A DNA stretch of 64,000 nt from Tetraselmis striata (GCA_006384855.1 VCJN01001674.1:1-64000), one strand, 5' to 3'; positions 44,174 to 56,363 are shown, counted from the first letter of the stretch. Made by a program: numbers and translations. The notes: generated from the sequence alone by a model not told the origin.

Positions 44174-45490
44174 TGTGGCCGACGCGGCAAGGCGCGGCAA
44201 GGATCTCAGCGCGCGTGCGGTTGGATCTCGCGTCGAAACCTCAGGTAGTAGCTCCTGTCAGGACGCTGCGAAGCAGGGGACGGCAGAGGAGGTGTTGCGT
44301 CACGCAGGGCGGTCCAACCGACGCGCTGCTATGTATGTGCAACAAATGGATGCCTGTATATTTATATTGTGCAACTGCCGCGCGCGGGCAACGACAACGA
44401 AATAACAGCGGTTCCGGACAGGTCGAGGAGCTGGCCGGCGTGGTGCCCGTGCCAGCGAGCAAGATACCTAAGATTTGGGTTTTGGGAAGGTCGGGAGTTG
44501 GTGGAGATGGCGGGGATTTGAGCTAGGGATGGGGCAGCCCGGCTCGACTGGTGAGGGCAGGAATGGTGGTTCCTGTCGGGCGGGGCGGGTCGGCAGCGGA
44601 ACTGAAGGGCGCGAGCGCAGGCTTCGCGAGTCGCGAGCGCGTCCAGACTACAGGTAGAAGCCGATGACAAGTGAGAAGGCGCGCCTGAATGATGCAGGTG
44701 TTAAATGCCACCGTGGCAGGCTGCGTGCTACATTGTTGCTGTTCTTGTACCTACTATACACTGCTTTACTACCGCGGTAGGTACTCTGTAGCGACTATCC
44801 ATTTTCATTAATTATCGCGCATTTGTGATGAAAGCCCTGATGCAGGATATTTCTATTATCATTATATCGCGTTATTATGTCGTTGCGTTGATAATATTCC
44901 GCATCTTATCGCTAAATCATGTAGCAACCGTGTATCGCCTTGTCTGGTCAGATTTATGCTGACCTGTATCTGAATAAAATCGAGAGTACACATATATCAC
45001 GGAATACATTCGTATAATACACGAGGGTAATCGGGACTGACCCGACGCTCGCGACGAATCACCGAGTACTATGTACTTAAAATGTAGTCGTCGGCTGCGC
45101 CCGCACCGTGGTCATCCGCCATATCGTACAGTAGTCACAGACGGCGAACTGACGGTGGTTCGTCGACTCGTCGTCGGCTCGTAGCGCGCACCTCCCACAT
45201 CCAGCATTTATTGGGAATGCATCGCCATGGAGGCCGCACCGAATCGCTAGACTACTTGCAAGCTACCCCCAGGTGTGCACCTTCGCGGCTGAGCGTTGAA
45301 GCGCTGATAAGCGACTGGCCACCTGTACGCTCTCCACCAAAAGAATCTCGCACGCAGCTCGTGCTGTATTGTCCAGCACATAGTCGAGCGGAGATCCGAC
45401 GCAGCGCCACGCGGCTGAACCCCAGAACCTACTTGCGTTCACCGCGCAGTCGCCCGCCGCTCGGATCGCCACGGAACCACCCGCACCACC
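44174..45490. promoter_or_regulatory. Divergent intergenic region, AGXT2 (-) / RING gene (+)
   Basis: Both genes are transcribed outward, so their promoters lie here. The middle (about 44740-45060) is AT-rich and non-coding. A plus-strand frame at 45211-45726 overlaps the RING gene's first exon in another frame and has no recognisable content. Confidence 0.45.
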
Positions 45491-46683
45491 ATGGAACCTC
45501 GCACGCCAGTGGCCCTACCTGCCCAGGACGCCGATGTGCCCACCATAATGACCTGCACGCCGGTACGCTCACAGCAAACCATACTTGCTGTTCCGTTGAC
45601 GCTCCCGCTATTGAGCTCGGAGATGTCAGTTCCGAGGCCGGCTGGGCGGCTCCTGCGCATTCCCAGTATGATACGCAGGACCCGATCGAACAAAAACCTA
45701 CTGGCCACTTCTCACGCGCCTATTGACGCCTGGTTGCGAGGGAGCCGCCCACTCACGCCAGGCTCGCTAACTTGTAGCTAACCACTCCCGAAAACGCAAA
45801 GGTGGTGGTCACGTCCACGGCGCAGCTCGTCACCCCGGTGCGCCCGTCGCCGTGCCCCGTATGCCTGAGCCCGCTGGTGCTGTCGGGCCAGCGGCGCGAG
45901 GTGGCGGCTGTCGGGGCGACATCAGCACGCAAGGAGGTGTTCGTCACCGAATGTGGCCACAGGTAAGGATTCCCTAGTTTGCGGATGCATTGCGAAAGGG
46001 CGGAAGTCGCCATCGGCGCCTCTCACTTTCCCAATCGTATGTTGTCCATCCGCCTCCGTCATATTGACAGTGCGAGTTCTAAGCCACTGTCGGCCTGCTT
46101 CATTCCCCACTCGGTCAGATTTCATCTGCCGTGCCTCGGCCAGTGGGTGGCGACGCAGTGCGAGGACAGCTGCCCCAACTGCCGGAGCGCGCTGCACTCG
46201 CAAACGACGGAGGCGCTGCGACAGTTTGTGCCGGTGCGGTCAGGCCACTCAACCGCATGTTGCTTCGCGCGCTACTCGACCAGCGCCTGTCAAGCGACAT
46301 TGCGTCGCACCGTTTCACGTGACGCACCATTAAGCTCTGCACCTTCGCCTTGGCAGGTCGGTGGACTCAACCCGGCGCCTGGGGCAACGGTTGCCGGCGA
46401 CCACTCGTAATCCCCCCCTCCCGCCTAACTTCCCAATCTACGTTTCCCGAATTGGGACCACCCCTCCTCCCTGCCAGAGGGCCATCAATATCCAGCGGCG
46501 CCCTCTCCTTTGCATGCTTCACTGTATCACGCGACCTCTGTGCCTCGCAGGTCAACGGCAGCTGCTATGTCCATGCACCGCAACCAGGTCATCGTGAACC
46601 GCTCGGCGTCTGCCAGAGAGGCCGTCCGGCGCCGGATGCTAGCGGCCCAGCAGCAACAGCAGCCACTGCTGCTGTCCAGTTAG
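45491..46683 (+). CDS. RING-H2 finger protein (probable E3 ubiquitin ligase)
   Basis: Exons 45491-45562, 45778-45962, 46119-46238, 46357-46389 and 46551-46683, with phases 0, 2, 2 and 2; 180 residues. The zinc ligands are C50, C53, C83, H85, H88, C91, C104 and C107: CPVC, then ECGHRFHLPC, then CPNC, a complete C3H2C3 (RING-H2) set. RING-H2 domains bind ubiquitin-conjugating enzymes. The spacer between the second and third ligands (29 residues) is long. The C-terminus is basic with a short polyQ (RRRMLAAQQQQQPLLLSS). Exon 4 is only 33 nt, and exons 3-5 were joined by the one combination whose phases agree. Exon 1 (MEPRTPVALPAQDADVPTIM start) is the least certain part. There is no membrane segment, unlike many plant RING-H2 proteins. 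Confidence 0.8.
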
Positions 46684-47042
46684 CGAGCCCAAGGCAGAAC
46701 CTGCGGATAGGAAGTCTCCCTTCGGACCGTCGCCAACCGGCTGGGGGTTCTTAGGGTTTTAAAAACTCCTAAACTACAGGTTTGGGCTGGATGGTGTTGA
46801 AGCCTGTTTCTAGGTCTAGAACAAGTCCAGTCCACAAGGAAGTTCTGCGCCGACAAGGGCAAAGGACAAGGCCTGATGGTGTGGAGAGCCACGACTGTTC
46901 TCCGTAGCAGCGGCCATGCAGTCCGGCGGGCGTCAAGCACGAGCTGTAGGGGCAGCCCGTCCGCCTCAACGGCACTGCCATCCCTACCCGGGAGGATGTG
47001 GCTACACACCCTCCGCCCAGCTGCCCCCCTTGCGCTCCCCCA
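46684..47042. other. Convergent intergenic, RING gene / GST-like gene
   Basis: Only 359 bp separate two stop codons that face each other, so the 3' UTRs may overlap. No poly(A) signal of the TGTAA type is obvious on the plus strand. No further gene is seen. Confidence 0.45.
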
Positions 47043-50000
47043 TCATGCCCTCCCCAGCTCGTCGATGGCCCAGTTCAGATGCGCCCGCAGCTGCATCGCC
47101 GCCGGGAAGGACATGTCGCGCGGCACGCCCACCTGCGGCATGGCCATAGCAAGGGAGGCGCCAACCCTCAGCATGCCGACAAACGGTGGGGGAAGGCAGA
47201 TGCATTTGCTTGCGGCCCGCATCTGGGCGTTGAATATATGTTTATTGATGTCCAATACTCGAACCTTCCAAACACAAACGGTCTGCGGATAAATGCCGTT
47301 TTCGACCCCCCGCGCCGAAGAGGAAACAGCTATGAAAACGGAAAAATAGCTCAGAATATGGCACGATTACTCCGACGCGAATGTGCAAAACGATTCATAG
47401 TTTTTGGGCCCCGCAGACTGTCTTTGATTCTACTGTATACGCCCTGTCAAAGTGACGATCAAGACTGTCTACAAAGGGCAATCATGAGTCAGTTGAAGAG
47501 AACGCAGTTACTATCCACTTCTTTTTCGAGAGTCCATTCCGATTCTTAATTCATGATCACGACCCATTTCTTTCCAAAGAAGTCCATCAAATAGGCATGG
47601 GAGTGAATAATCATTCAACGAGAATGAAAAAGCAGTGTGAAATCATTCAGGTCATAAATGGTGTATGTGTTGTCCCTGTTGGGCGTTGAATCAGCCAATA
47701 CTCAGTTAGCCCCTTTCAAAGTGACAATAAGGACTGCCTACAAACATGTGTCAGGCGTGAAGGCTGCACTTACGATCCATGACCTCATGTTTTCCCTTCT
47801 CAAAGGAGTTTGTCAAATAAGCGGTGAAGTGCATCATATTGCTACGAGTATGAAGAAATAGCGCTACAGTAAATCAATAATGAATATCATGTTTGGGTAC
47901 CAAACATCGAATAGCAAGGAACATCAACAAACGGCAGCCGGTGCATAGAATGCCGGTTTTTGTATCAAACGGAAATTTCAGTCACCGGCTTAATAGTAAA
48001 TGCATGGTCGCGAAGATCTGCAGATATCATCACGGGGGTGTTGAGTTGGGCTGGCGGCGGATGTGTAGGGGCGACGCACCCTGTCCCGCAGGTAGGCCAG
48101 GCATGCCGCCAGCGTGCCGCGGTCGCCGGCGGCGGTGGGGCTGCTCGCGATGGCCTCGGCCAGCTTCGCGGTCGTGGCGCCCTCCAGCGCGTCGCCTGAG
48201 ATGAGGGCAGCAATGACGTGGCGAAGCATCGTGTCCACCTGTGTACACGGGGGGTGAATGGGAGGAGGAAGGGGGTGGTGGTGAATAAATGCGCCAGGGA
48301 AGGTGGGGCATATCATGCACCTGCAGGGCAGGTGGGCCGCCATTTGGGTTCCCAGCAAATCACGGCTGAGGCGAAGCGCCATGAAAAGTGCGGCGTCGCA
48401 GCGCAGCAATGACACTGAGGAGGGCTGATATGTGGAAACCCGATCCCAGACCCTTCATGATGTATGAGGCAAAGGCACCCCAGTCGACTATGTACAGCAA
48501 GAGTTTGGGGATCCATCCTGGCCGTCACTTGTCTACACTAAGAGACTGCCATTTAATCGGGCTCGCGGGTTCCCATATATATCGGCTTCTCGAAAATCCG
48601 GCTGAGCATTTTGTGAAGTATTTGTGGTGTATTGTTAATGAAAAAAGGGAAATTTGGTGCAAATGAGTCAAGTTTTCATATTGAAAAGCTGTCTATACCC
48701 AGCATCCGGGACAGGCCCGCCTCTGAACAACCCGCATAGGGTCCGCTAATGAAAGCGCGCACGGCGGGGCATCTGTAGGCGACTTGGCTATGGGCGTATT
48801 TTAATAATGGTCGACTAACGTAAGTATTGTGTCCAGGGGAGAAAAAAAAGTGCAAACCAATGGTCAATTACTGTTTATCTTCCATCGTGTCCACCTGTGT
48901 ACACGGGGGTAAATGAGGGGGGTGTCATGCAGCCATTGGATAGGCAGCGCAGGGCCGCCATTTGGGTTCCCAGCGAACCACGGCTGAGGCGGAGCGCCAT
49001 GAAAAGTGCGGCGTCGCAGCGCAGCAATGACACCGAGGAGGGCTGATATGTGGAAACCCGATCCCAGACCCTTCATGATGTATCGCGCAAAGGCATGCCA
49101 GTCGACTACGTAAAGTAAGGGTTTGGGGGATCCATCCTGGCCGTCACTTGTCTACACTAAGAGACTGCCATTTAATCGGGCTCGCGGGTTCCCATATATA
49201 TCGGCTTCTCGAAAATCCGGCTGAGCATTTTGTGAAGTATTTGTGGTGTATTCTTAATGAAAAAACGGAAATTTGGTGCAAATTTGAATCAAGTTTTCAT
49301 ATTGAAAAGCTGTCTATACCCAGCATCCGGGACGGGCCCGCCTCTGAACAACCCGCATAGGGTCCGCTGATGAGAGCGCGGACGGCGGGGCCTCTGTAGG
49401 CCACGTGGCTATGGGAGTATTCTGATAACAGTGGTTGATTATCATAAGAATCAAGTCCCGGGGGCGGAAAATGAAGTAAAAACAAATGGTTGATTAAAGT
49501 TCAGCTTCCCCATCAAAGTGATTAGGGGGGGAGGGGTTTCTATATCAAATATGATGCGTGAATCCAAAGTGTGTACCCTAATGAAATGAAAGCAAGGCAC
49601 TGTGTGTGAGGGCCGCAGGGGAGGAAGGTCCGAGGCGGAAAGGGGCGGCACCTCCCCCTGCCAGTCCATGTTGGGCTCCGCGTACGGGTCCGCCAGTTGC
49701 GCGCCGAAGCGCTTGGACCCAGGCTTGCCCGCCGCGCGGCAGCAGAACCGCACGATGGCGTCCATGTTGCGCAGCACCTTGTAGGCTGCCTCGTGCCGGG
49801 CGGCCTCGTCACCTGGCAGATGTTTGATGGGGGGGGGGGGGGGGGGGGGGGGGGGATGCTCAGCTGCTAGGGAGAGCGCGCCAAGCCCAGTCGGTTCACC
49901 AGGCTTGTCACTATGATTGAGAGGCGGGGAGCTTCAAAGCAACATCACAATTGCAGCGGTGCTGTTAAGCACCATGCGAAAAGCGGGGGGAGTCGGAGTG

Positions 50001-53000
50001 GTGTTGAGGCCCCCTCAGGACAAGCGGAAAAGGTGTGTGTGGGGGGGGGGGGGGGGGGGGGCACCGAGGTCCATGTGCGGCGACAGCGGCTCCAAAGCAT
50101 CGGGGCTGCGCAGGTCAAGTGGGAGCTTCCAGGACTCCCCCAGCCCGCCAATTACCCGCGTGGCCGCCTCCACCGCCGGGCCGTTGTCCGCGTGGCCGGG
50201 CCCATACTGCGCCAAGCATCAAAGACCGACAAGACATGACGTTGAGGCTGCAATGCGGTTTGGGCGGAGGTTTCGCGGAACACGGGGAGGCACGACAAGC
50301 ACGCATGCACTGGAATGGCTACCCACCTGCGGAGGGATGTCCTTGATGTGGGTGTAGTAGTCGCTCTTGGTGGCCTGGCGAGAACGCAACCGGCACAGCG
50401 GAGCTGAGCGCTACGCAGGCGCCACCGCAATGCAACCACAACAAATATCGAAACTGATAATCTAATGGCTCAAAAATCACGGGTTGCATGCATGGCTGCC
50501 GCATGACTTGTGCTGTTCATCGGAACATGGCGTTGAGGGCGCGCACAACATTGAGGGCGCGTACTGCGGAAAATAGGGTGGGTGGGAGGAGGGGTGTGGG
50601 AAGGGTGGGCAGGAGGGAAGGGGGGACCTGGTACGAAGGCCGCTGCTCAAAGGCGTCCAGCCACTTCTCCAGCAGCGGGTAGCGCTCCGTGCTGCGGAGC
50701 TGCATGCCCTTCCAGTAGAGGCAGGACGCCAGCATGCGCTCCACGTGACTGTGCACACAGCCAGGGAGAGGGAGGGCGGCGTCATGATATGTCTGTTGGG
50801 GAGCTTGCTGGGAGATACCTCTGAAAGTGGCCGACCGGACATCACCCTGCCATGCCCTGCCGCGCCCCCCTCCCCAGCGCTGCTGCATCGGGATGTTGAC
50901 TCTCAGGCAGCTTGCCTGATGTACTGCATGTCCACGAGACTGGGGACATCGCCGCCCAGCAGCCACGGCGAGTCGGGGTGCACGGCCAGGGCTTCCTCCA
51001 CCCTGTACAGCAGCGGCAGCGAGGAGGGCACAGGGGAGGACAAGGGTGAGAAGCATGCGGGTCTTCCGTTGTCTCCTCCCGCTGCCGAGACATAGCTGCC
51101 GAGACATGGCACCAACGCAGCAACAGCAGAGCGTGCATGTGGTGGTGTGGTGGCAGAACTCTAACTATTATTGGAAAAGTGTATCGCTCGTTGCGTTAGT
51201 ATACACTTTTCTTGGTATGACTAATGCAATGTGGGAGAATCGACACTTTAATGCTCAAAGTACCCGTGGCCATTAGCAAATCGTACGAGTGTGCCTCTTG
51301 AGCCATGCTCGGCTCCGAGAAATGTGGTTTGCATCAGAACATTATTGACACAGTGTATGCGTATTGGATGTCTATGAACAACGTGTATTATTTTGTAGTG
51401 GTTTCTCAGGATTATTATTGATAGGATGTCATGGCGCAAAGCACTCAGTGCCGTAGGCAGCGAGCTAATGGCATGGTGTGATGGTGAGACTAATGGTATT
51501 GTGTACGACGTTATTGGCGCAGTGTATTGCGTATTTGATGTACATATATAGTAGTCGTTTATCAGGATTATTATTGATCTGATGACATGGCGCCAAGCAC
51601 ACAGTGCCATATGCAGTGAGCTAATGGCATGGTGTGATGGTGCAACTAATGGTATGGTGTAAGACGTTATTGGCGCAGTGTATACGCATTGGATTTGATA
51701 TATATATAGTAGTGGTTTCTCAGGATTATTATTGATATGATGACAACGCGCAAAGCACACTGTGCCATATGCAGCGAGCTAATGGCATGGTGTGATGGTG
51801 CGACTAATGGTATTGTGTACGACGTTATTGGGGCAGTGTATGGGCTGTTTGATGTGTGTTATGTTATATTGTAGTCGTTTTCTCAGGATTATTATTGAAA
51901 TGATGACATGGCGCCAAGCACACAGTGCCGTGCGCAGCGAGCTAATGGCATGGTGTGATGGTGCGACCTATGGTATTGTGTACGACGTTATTGGGGCAGT
52001 GTATGGGCTGTTTGGTGTGTGTTATGTTATATTGTAGTCGTTTTCTCAGGATTATTATTGAAATGATGACATGGCACAAAGCACACAGTGCCATATGCAT
52101 CGAGCTAATGGCATGTTGCGACCTATGGTATTGTGTACGACGTTATTGGGGCAGTGTATGGCCTGTTTGGTGTGTGTTATGTTATATTGCAGTCGTTTTC
52201 TCAGGATTATTATTGATCTGATGACATGGCGCCAAGCACACAGTGCCGTGCGCAGCGAGCTAATGGCATGGTGTGATGGTGCGACCTATGGTATTGTGTA
52301 CGACGTTATTGGGGCAGTGTATGGCCTGTTTGGTGTGTGTTATGTTATATTGTAGTCGTTTTCTCAGGATTATTATTGATATGATGACATGGCGCCAAGC
52401 ACACAGTGCCGTGCGCAGCGAGCTAATGGCATGGTGTGATGGTGCGACCTATGGTATTGTGTACGACGTTATTGGGGCAGTGTATGGCCTGTTTGGTGTG
52501 TGTTATGTTATATTGCAGTCGTTTTCTCAGGATTATTATTGATCTGATGACATGGCGCCAAGCACACAGTGCCGTGCGCAGCGAGCTAATGGCATGGTGT
52601 GATGGTGCGACCTATGGTATTGTGTACGACGTTATTGGGGCAGTGTATGGCCTGTTTGATGTGTGTTATGTTATATTGCAGTCGTTTTCTCAGGATTATT
52701 ATTGATCTGATGACATGGCGCCAAGCACACAGTGCCGTGCGCAGCGAGCTAATGGCATGGTGTGATGGTGCGACCTATGGTATTGTGTACGACGTTATTG
52801 GGGCAGTGTATGGCCTGTTTGGTGTGTGTTATGTTATATTGTAGTCGTTTTCTCAGGATTATTATTGATATGATGCCATGGCGCAAAGCACACAGTGCCG
52901 TAGGCAGCGAGCTAATGGCATGGTGTGATGGTGCGACAAATGGTATTGTGTACGACGTTATTGGCGCAGTGTATGGCGTATGTATTGGATATGATATAGT

Positions 53001-55274
53001 AGTCGTTTATCAGGATTATTATTGATATGACGACATGGCGAAAAGCACACAGTGCCATGCGCAGCAAGCTAATGGCATGGTGTGATGGTGCGACTACTGG
53101 TATTGTGTACGACGTTATTGGCGCAGTGTATGCGTATTGGATGTGATATATATAGTAGTGGTTTCTCAGGATTATTATTGATATGATGACAACGCGCAAA
53201 GCACACAGTGCCATGCGCAGCAAGCTAATGGCATGGTGTGATGGTGCAACTAATGGTATTGTGTATGACGTTATTGGCGCAGTGTATGCGTACTGGATGT
53301 GATGTATATAGTCGTCGTCGTTCATCAGGTTTATTATTGATCTGATGACAACGCGCCAAGCACACAGTGCCATATGCAGCGAGCTAACGGCATGGTGTGA
53401 TGGTGAGACTAATGGTATTGTGTACGACGTTATTGGCGCAGTGTATTGCGTATTTGATGTACATATATAGTAGTCGTTTATCAGGATTATTATTGATATG
53501 ATGACATGGCGCCAAGCACACAGTGCCATGCGCAACGAGTTAATGGCATGGTGCGATGTTGCGACTGCGGGTGCTCGCAATGATATTGCGAAAGGCGGGG
53601 CGGCAGGTGCGCGGCTCACTTGTCCAGCGTCTTCTCAAAGGCCGCCTTGGCGCCGCCGCCAAAGAGGCCGCCCATGCCACCGCCGGGGCGGAAGATCAGC
53701 CCGCACCAGTCGCCAAAGAGCTGGCGCTCCAGCTTGAGCAGCCCGTTGGCCTCGTCGAACTCGGGCGTGCCGGGCGGCGGGCACAGCTGCGGCCCCTCGA
53801 AGTTGGCCTCCAGGATCTGCATGATCACGATGGACTCCGTGATCATCTTGCCGTCGATCTCCACCACCGGCAGCAGCCCGCTGGGCACCTTATGCAGGAA
53901 CCAGGGCGGCCTGCGCGCATTGCCATGGCAGCAGCCAATCAACGTCACTCCACTGACAACGGGCTTTTCAGAGTTTCTAATTATCATTAAATCCGCGCCC
54001 AGACTAAACATAACTAAACATAACTTAACATAACAACCCTAGGAAGGGGGAAGGAGATTATACACGGCGCTTAAAAGCACCTTCATTCAACCCTTACCCA
54101 GTGGAATTCGATGAATGACCGACCACATTAGGAGACACGAACAAGTTTTGCCTTATTCGATCGCTTAGATTGGGTGTCACTGACTTGTTAAACATTCCGA
54201 TAGCGACATGGCTGTGGGATGGTTATAGTTAGTGAAGATAATGTAATTAGCTTTTGGCCATTAAAGCGCAGCATGTTAGACTCCTCGAAGCAGCAAGTCG
54301 TTTCCAGGGTAAGTGCCCATGTCGGCCGGGCTGCTGGGGCGGGGTAGGGGCAGCGCACTTGTCGCCGTAGCTGCGCATGTTGATCTTCTCGATGCGGTAC
54401 GGGATGCGCTTCTCCTCCAGCATCATCCACACCTTTTGGCAGTACGGGCACCAGGCGGCCTTGTCGCGGTACAGCGTCACGCGCACCTGCCACGACAGAG
54501 CAGGACCAGCGGGAGGGGCACCCCTCAGCAGCGGGGAGGTCGCCTGCTGCAGGGCCACACTGAGGTACCCTGGTGAGGCGTGTGCCTCAGGCGGAGCTCA
54601 AGGAAGGGTTTCAGGTGAACATATGCTGAACCCCTATAAGGCTCCGCCATACTACAGCCGGAAGTGCATCCGGTTTACCCCCGCACACTTCCAACATTCG
54701 CTAAATGTGGCGCTGCATTGAGCTGCTCAGTGAGCCCAATGGCTCAAATCGCTCAGTTAGCACAGTTGCAGCGATGGTGCCATTCAACTTCAGCTGAATT
54801 ATCCCCAATCTCTGGTTCGAATGCAGCTGAGTTGAAACCAGAACTTCAGGACTCAGTGAGCTGAACTGAACTGAGCTGCAGGTTCCAGTTTACCTCTGAT
54901 TGGAGCGGCTCGCAAGCCCCCATTCCCCGGAGAGACGCCCCTCCCCCTTCCATTGGCACACGCACACACCCACCTGGTCCTCCGACTGCCCGAACAGGCG
55001 CAGCTTGCAGTCGGTGTGCGGCGGCCCGGCGCCCTCCGCCCACGCGGCCTCCTCCTCCCGTAGCCGCTCCGCCGTGGGCGTCGCGGCCACCAATGTGGAC
55101 AGCTCCGCGAGCGCCGGCGCGCCCATCTCCAGCGCCGCGCCGGCGCGGGGCGGGGCGGGTGCGAGCCGCCGCGGCTCGGTGCCCCGTTGTGCCTTGCGCA
55201 GGGTATGCCTGCCGAGAGCTTGCGCGACCTGCAGATGATCCAAGCATGAAAAAAATGATGTTCAGGCGAAGATG

Positions 55275-55307
<33 letters not shown>

Positions 55308-55620
55308 AGGGGGGGGGGGGGGGAGGGGGGCACATTGCCGCGCCGACACAACGCGGGATCGTGATCGCGGCTGGCTCTGGACAAGTACCTGTAGCGGCTA
55401 CTCTTGGTAGCACGACCATAATCTATTTAACCCACTATCCTCCTTATCACAAGGCAGCATCAATACTGATGAGATATAAGTGAGGCCGCAATCATCCGCC
55501 TTATCATATTAGCTGGCGGTATGTCAGTGGAAGGGATAGAGGTGTGCTCACCGGTAGCAGTCGAGCGCTTGGGGCAAGCTGGCCTGGCGCGTTCGCAGCC
55601 GAGAGAGCTCCACGCAGCAT
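47043..55620 (-). CDS. Glutathione S-transferase-like protein with CPYC thioredoxin fold
   Basis: Eleven exons (minus): 55552-55620, 54974-55228, 54359-54486, 53620-53910, 50916-51002, 50628-50748, 50327-50374, 50065-50206, 49652-49812, 48080-48238 and 47043-47132; 516 residues. The first 23 residues ([20 protein letters not shown] start) resemble an organelle transit peptide. A glutaredoxin-like N-domain follows: [20 protein letters not shown] with C121/C124, [13 protein letters not shown] and the TESIVIMQ glutathione-binding turn. The helical GST C-domain has [20 protein letters not shown] and ASCLYWKG. The layout matches the plant family of Arabidopsis At5g45020; the CPYC motif suggests glutathione-dependent reductase rather than conjugating activity. 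Intron 4 is 2.6 kb and packed with satellite repeats. Exon 5 ends at a GC donor (CAG|GCAAGC); using the nearby GT would delete residues that line up with homologues. Confidence 0.9.
48231..49512. repeat. ~650 bp tandem duplication in GST-like intron 9
   Basis: 48231-48886 and 48887-49512 are direct copies (both begin GTGTCCACCTGTGTACACGG). They share CCATTTGGGTTCCCAGC, AAGTGCGGCGTCGCAGCG, ATCCTGGCCGTCACTTGTCT and TTCTCGAAAATCCGGCTGAG. Copy 1 starts inside exon 10, so the duplicated end carried a copy of the real splice acceptor, now at 48895-48896. Each copy also contains the dispersed intronic repeat seen at 1090-1205. Confidence 0.85.
51335..53570. repeat. ~163 bp tandem satellite filling GST-like intron 4
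   Basis: About 14 units of 155-163 bp. CAGGATTATTATTGAT recurs near 51408, 51562, 51720, 51884, 52047, 52202, 52365, 52528, 52691, 52855, 53011, 53166, 53327 and 53482. The central units (about 51884-52855) are nearly identical and exactly 163 bp apart from 52202 onward; outer units are shorter and more diverged. It takes up most of the intron 51003-53619. The repeated open frames across it are by-products of unit conservation. Confidence 0.93.
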
Positions 55621-56090
55621 GGTATGGGTGAGACTCCGACCTAGGACGACGGCGCGCACAATCGCGGTGGGTTCCCTCCCTTCTGGAGTGCCGCCTGTCG
55701 AAGTGAGAGGGACGACGAAGGCTACTCTGCGGGACTGCGCAGTGTTTATCGGCGGCCGCTGCGTCTGATGGATGTGCTCATGATATGCGCGCGGCGGCGA
55801 TCCCTCATCCGTATACGGACACGAGGTACGCACGTACAGGTACGGGTATGCTCGATATCGACGGCGGCTATAATTTCGTCCGACCCTATCGGAGCGAGTA
55901 CGTGCAAGGGCGCCGATTGACTCGTTCTACACGGACTAGTTACCTTTATTGCCCGTCAGATGATTTTCCCGGCTGGCAACATACCGCGCAAATGACATGC
56001 CACGTAGCCTTCGCACCTACGATCGAGCCCCGACATTCTGTACGCGCGCTGGATAGTCGTCGCCTGTATAGCGACTAGATATTAAGAGGG
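55621..56090. promoter_or_regulatory. Upstream region of the GST-like gene
   Basis: This lies between the proposed start codon at 55620 and the Copia insertion. It should contain the promoter of the GST-like gene. The retrotransposon inserted about 470 bp upstream of the start codon. I see no specific promoter element. Confidence 0.4.
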
Positions 56091-56095
56091 CATAC

Positions 56096-56363
56096 TCTTA
56101 TAGCCCTGGTGCAGGGCACGGGCGTGGGCCCCTGACGAGGGGCAGCCGAGTGGGAGGGGCAGGAGGATGCGGTGAGGTTAAAGGAAGTGAGCGGCGCCCG
56201 CAGCGCCCGCGCCGCCATGTAGCGGCGCGCGCACCTGGCGGGCGCCAAGGATACTGCTGTCGCAGTGCACATGCGCACACTATACACTGCGGTGTGCACT
56301 TGTTGCACACCGCAGTGCACACCGTTGCACACCGCGATGCGCTAGTACTGCTGTACTATAATA
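56096..56363 (-). repeat. 3' LTR of the Copia element
   Basis: 268 bp with ends TCTTATAG...CTATAATA on the plus strand: near-inverted 8-mers but not the usual TG...CA. Contains a 13 bp perfect hairpin (arms 56286-56298 and 56304-56316) and repeated TGCACACCG units. It reads the same as the 5' LTR throughout. Confidence 0.93.

Noticed and set aside
45211..45726. 171-residue plus-strand frame
   Set aside because: It overlaps the RING gene's proposed first exon in another frame, has no motif and does not join the RING exon in phase.
51792..53025. Repeated ~81-94 residue frames beginning MMVRPMVL or similar
   Set aside because: They recur with the 163 bp satellite unit inside an intron, end at unit-specific stops and show no domain.
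51335..53570. CRISPR-like periodic array
   Set aside because: The whole ~163 bp unit repeats, with no short repeat alternating with unique spacers, and it sits in a eukaryotic intron.
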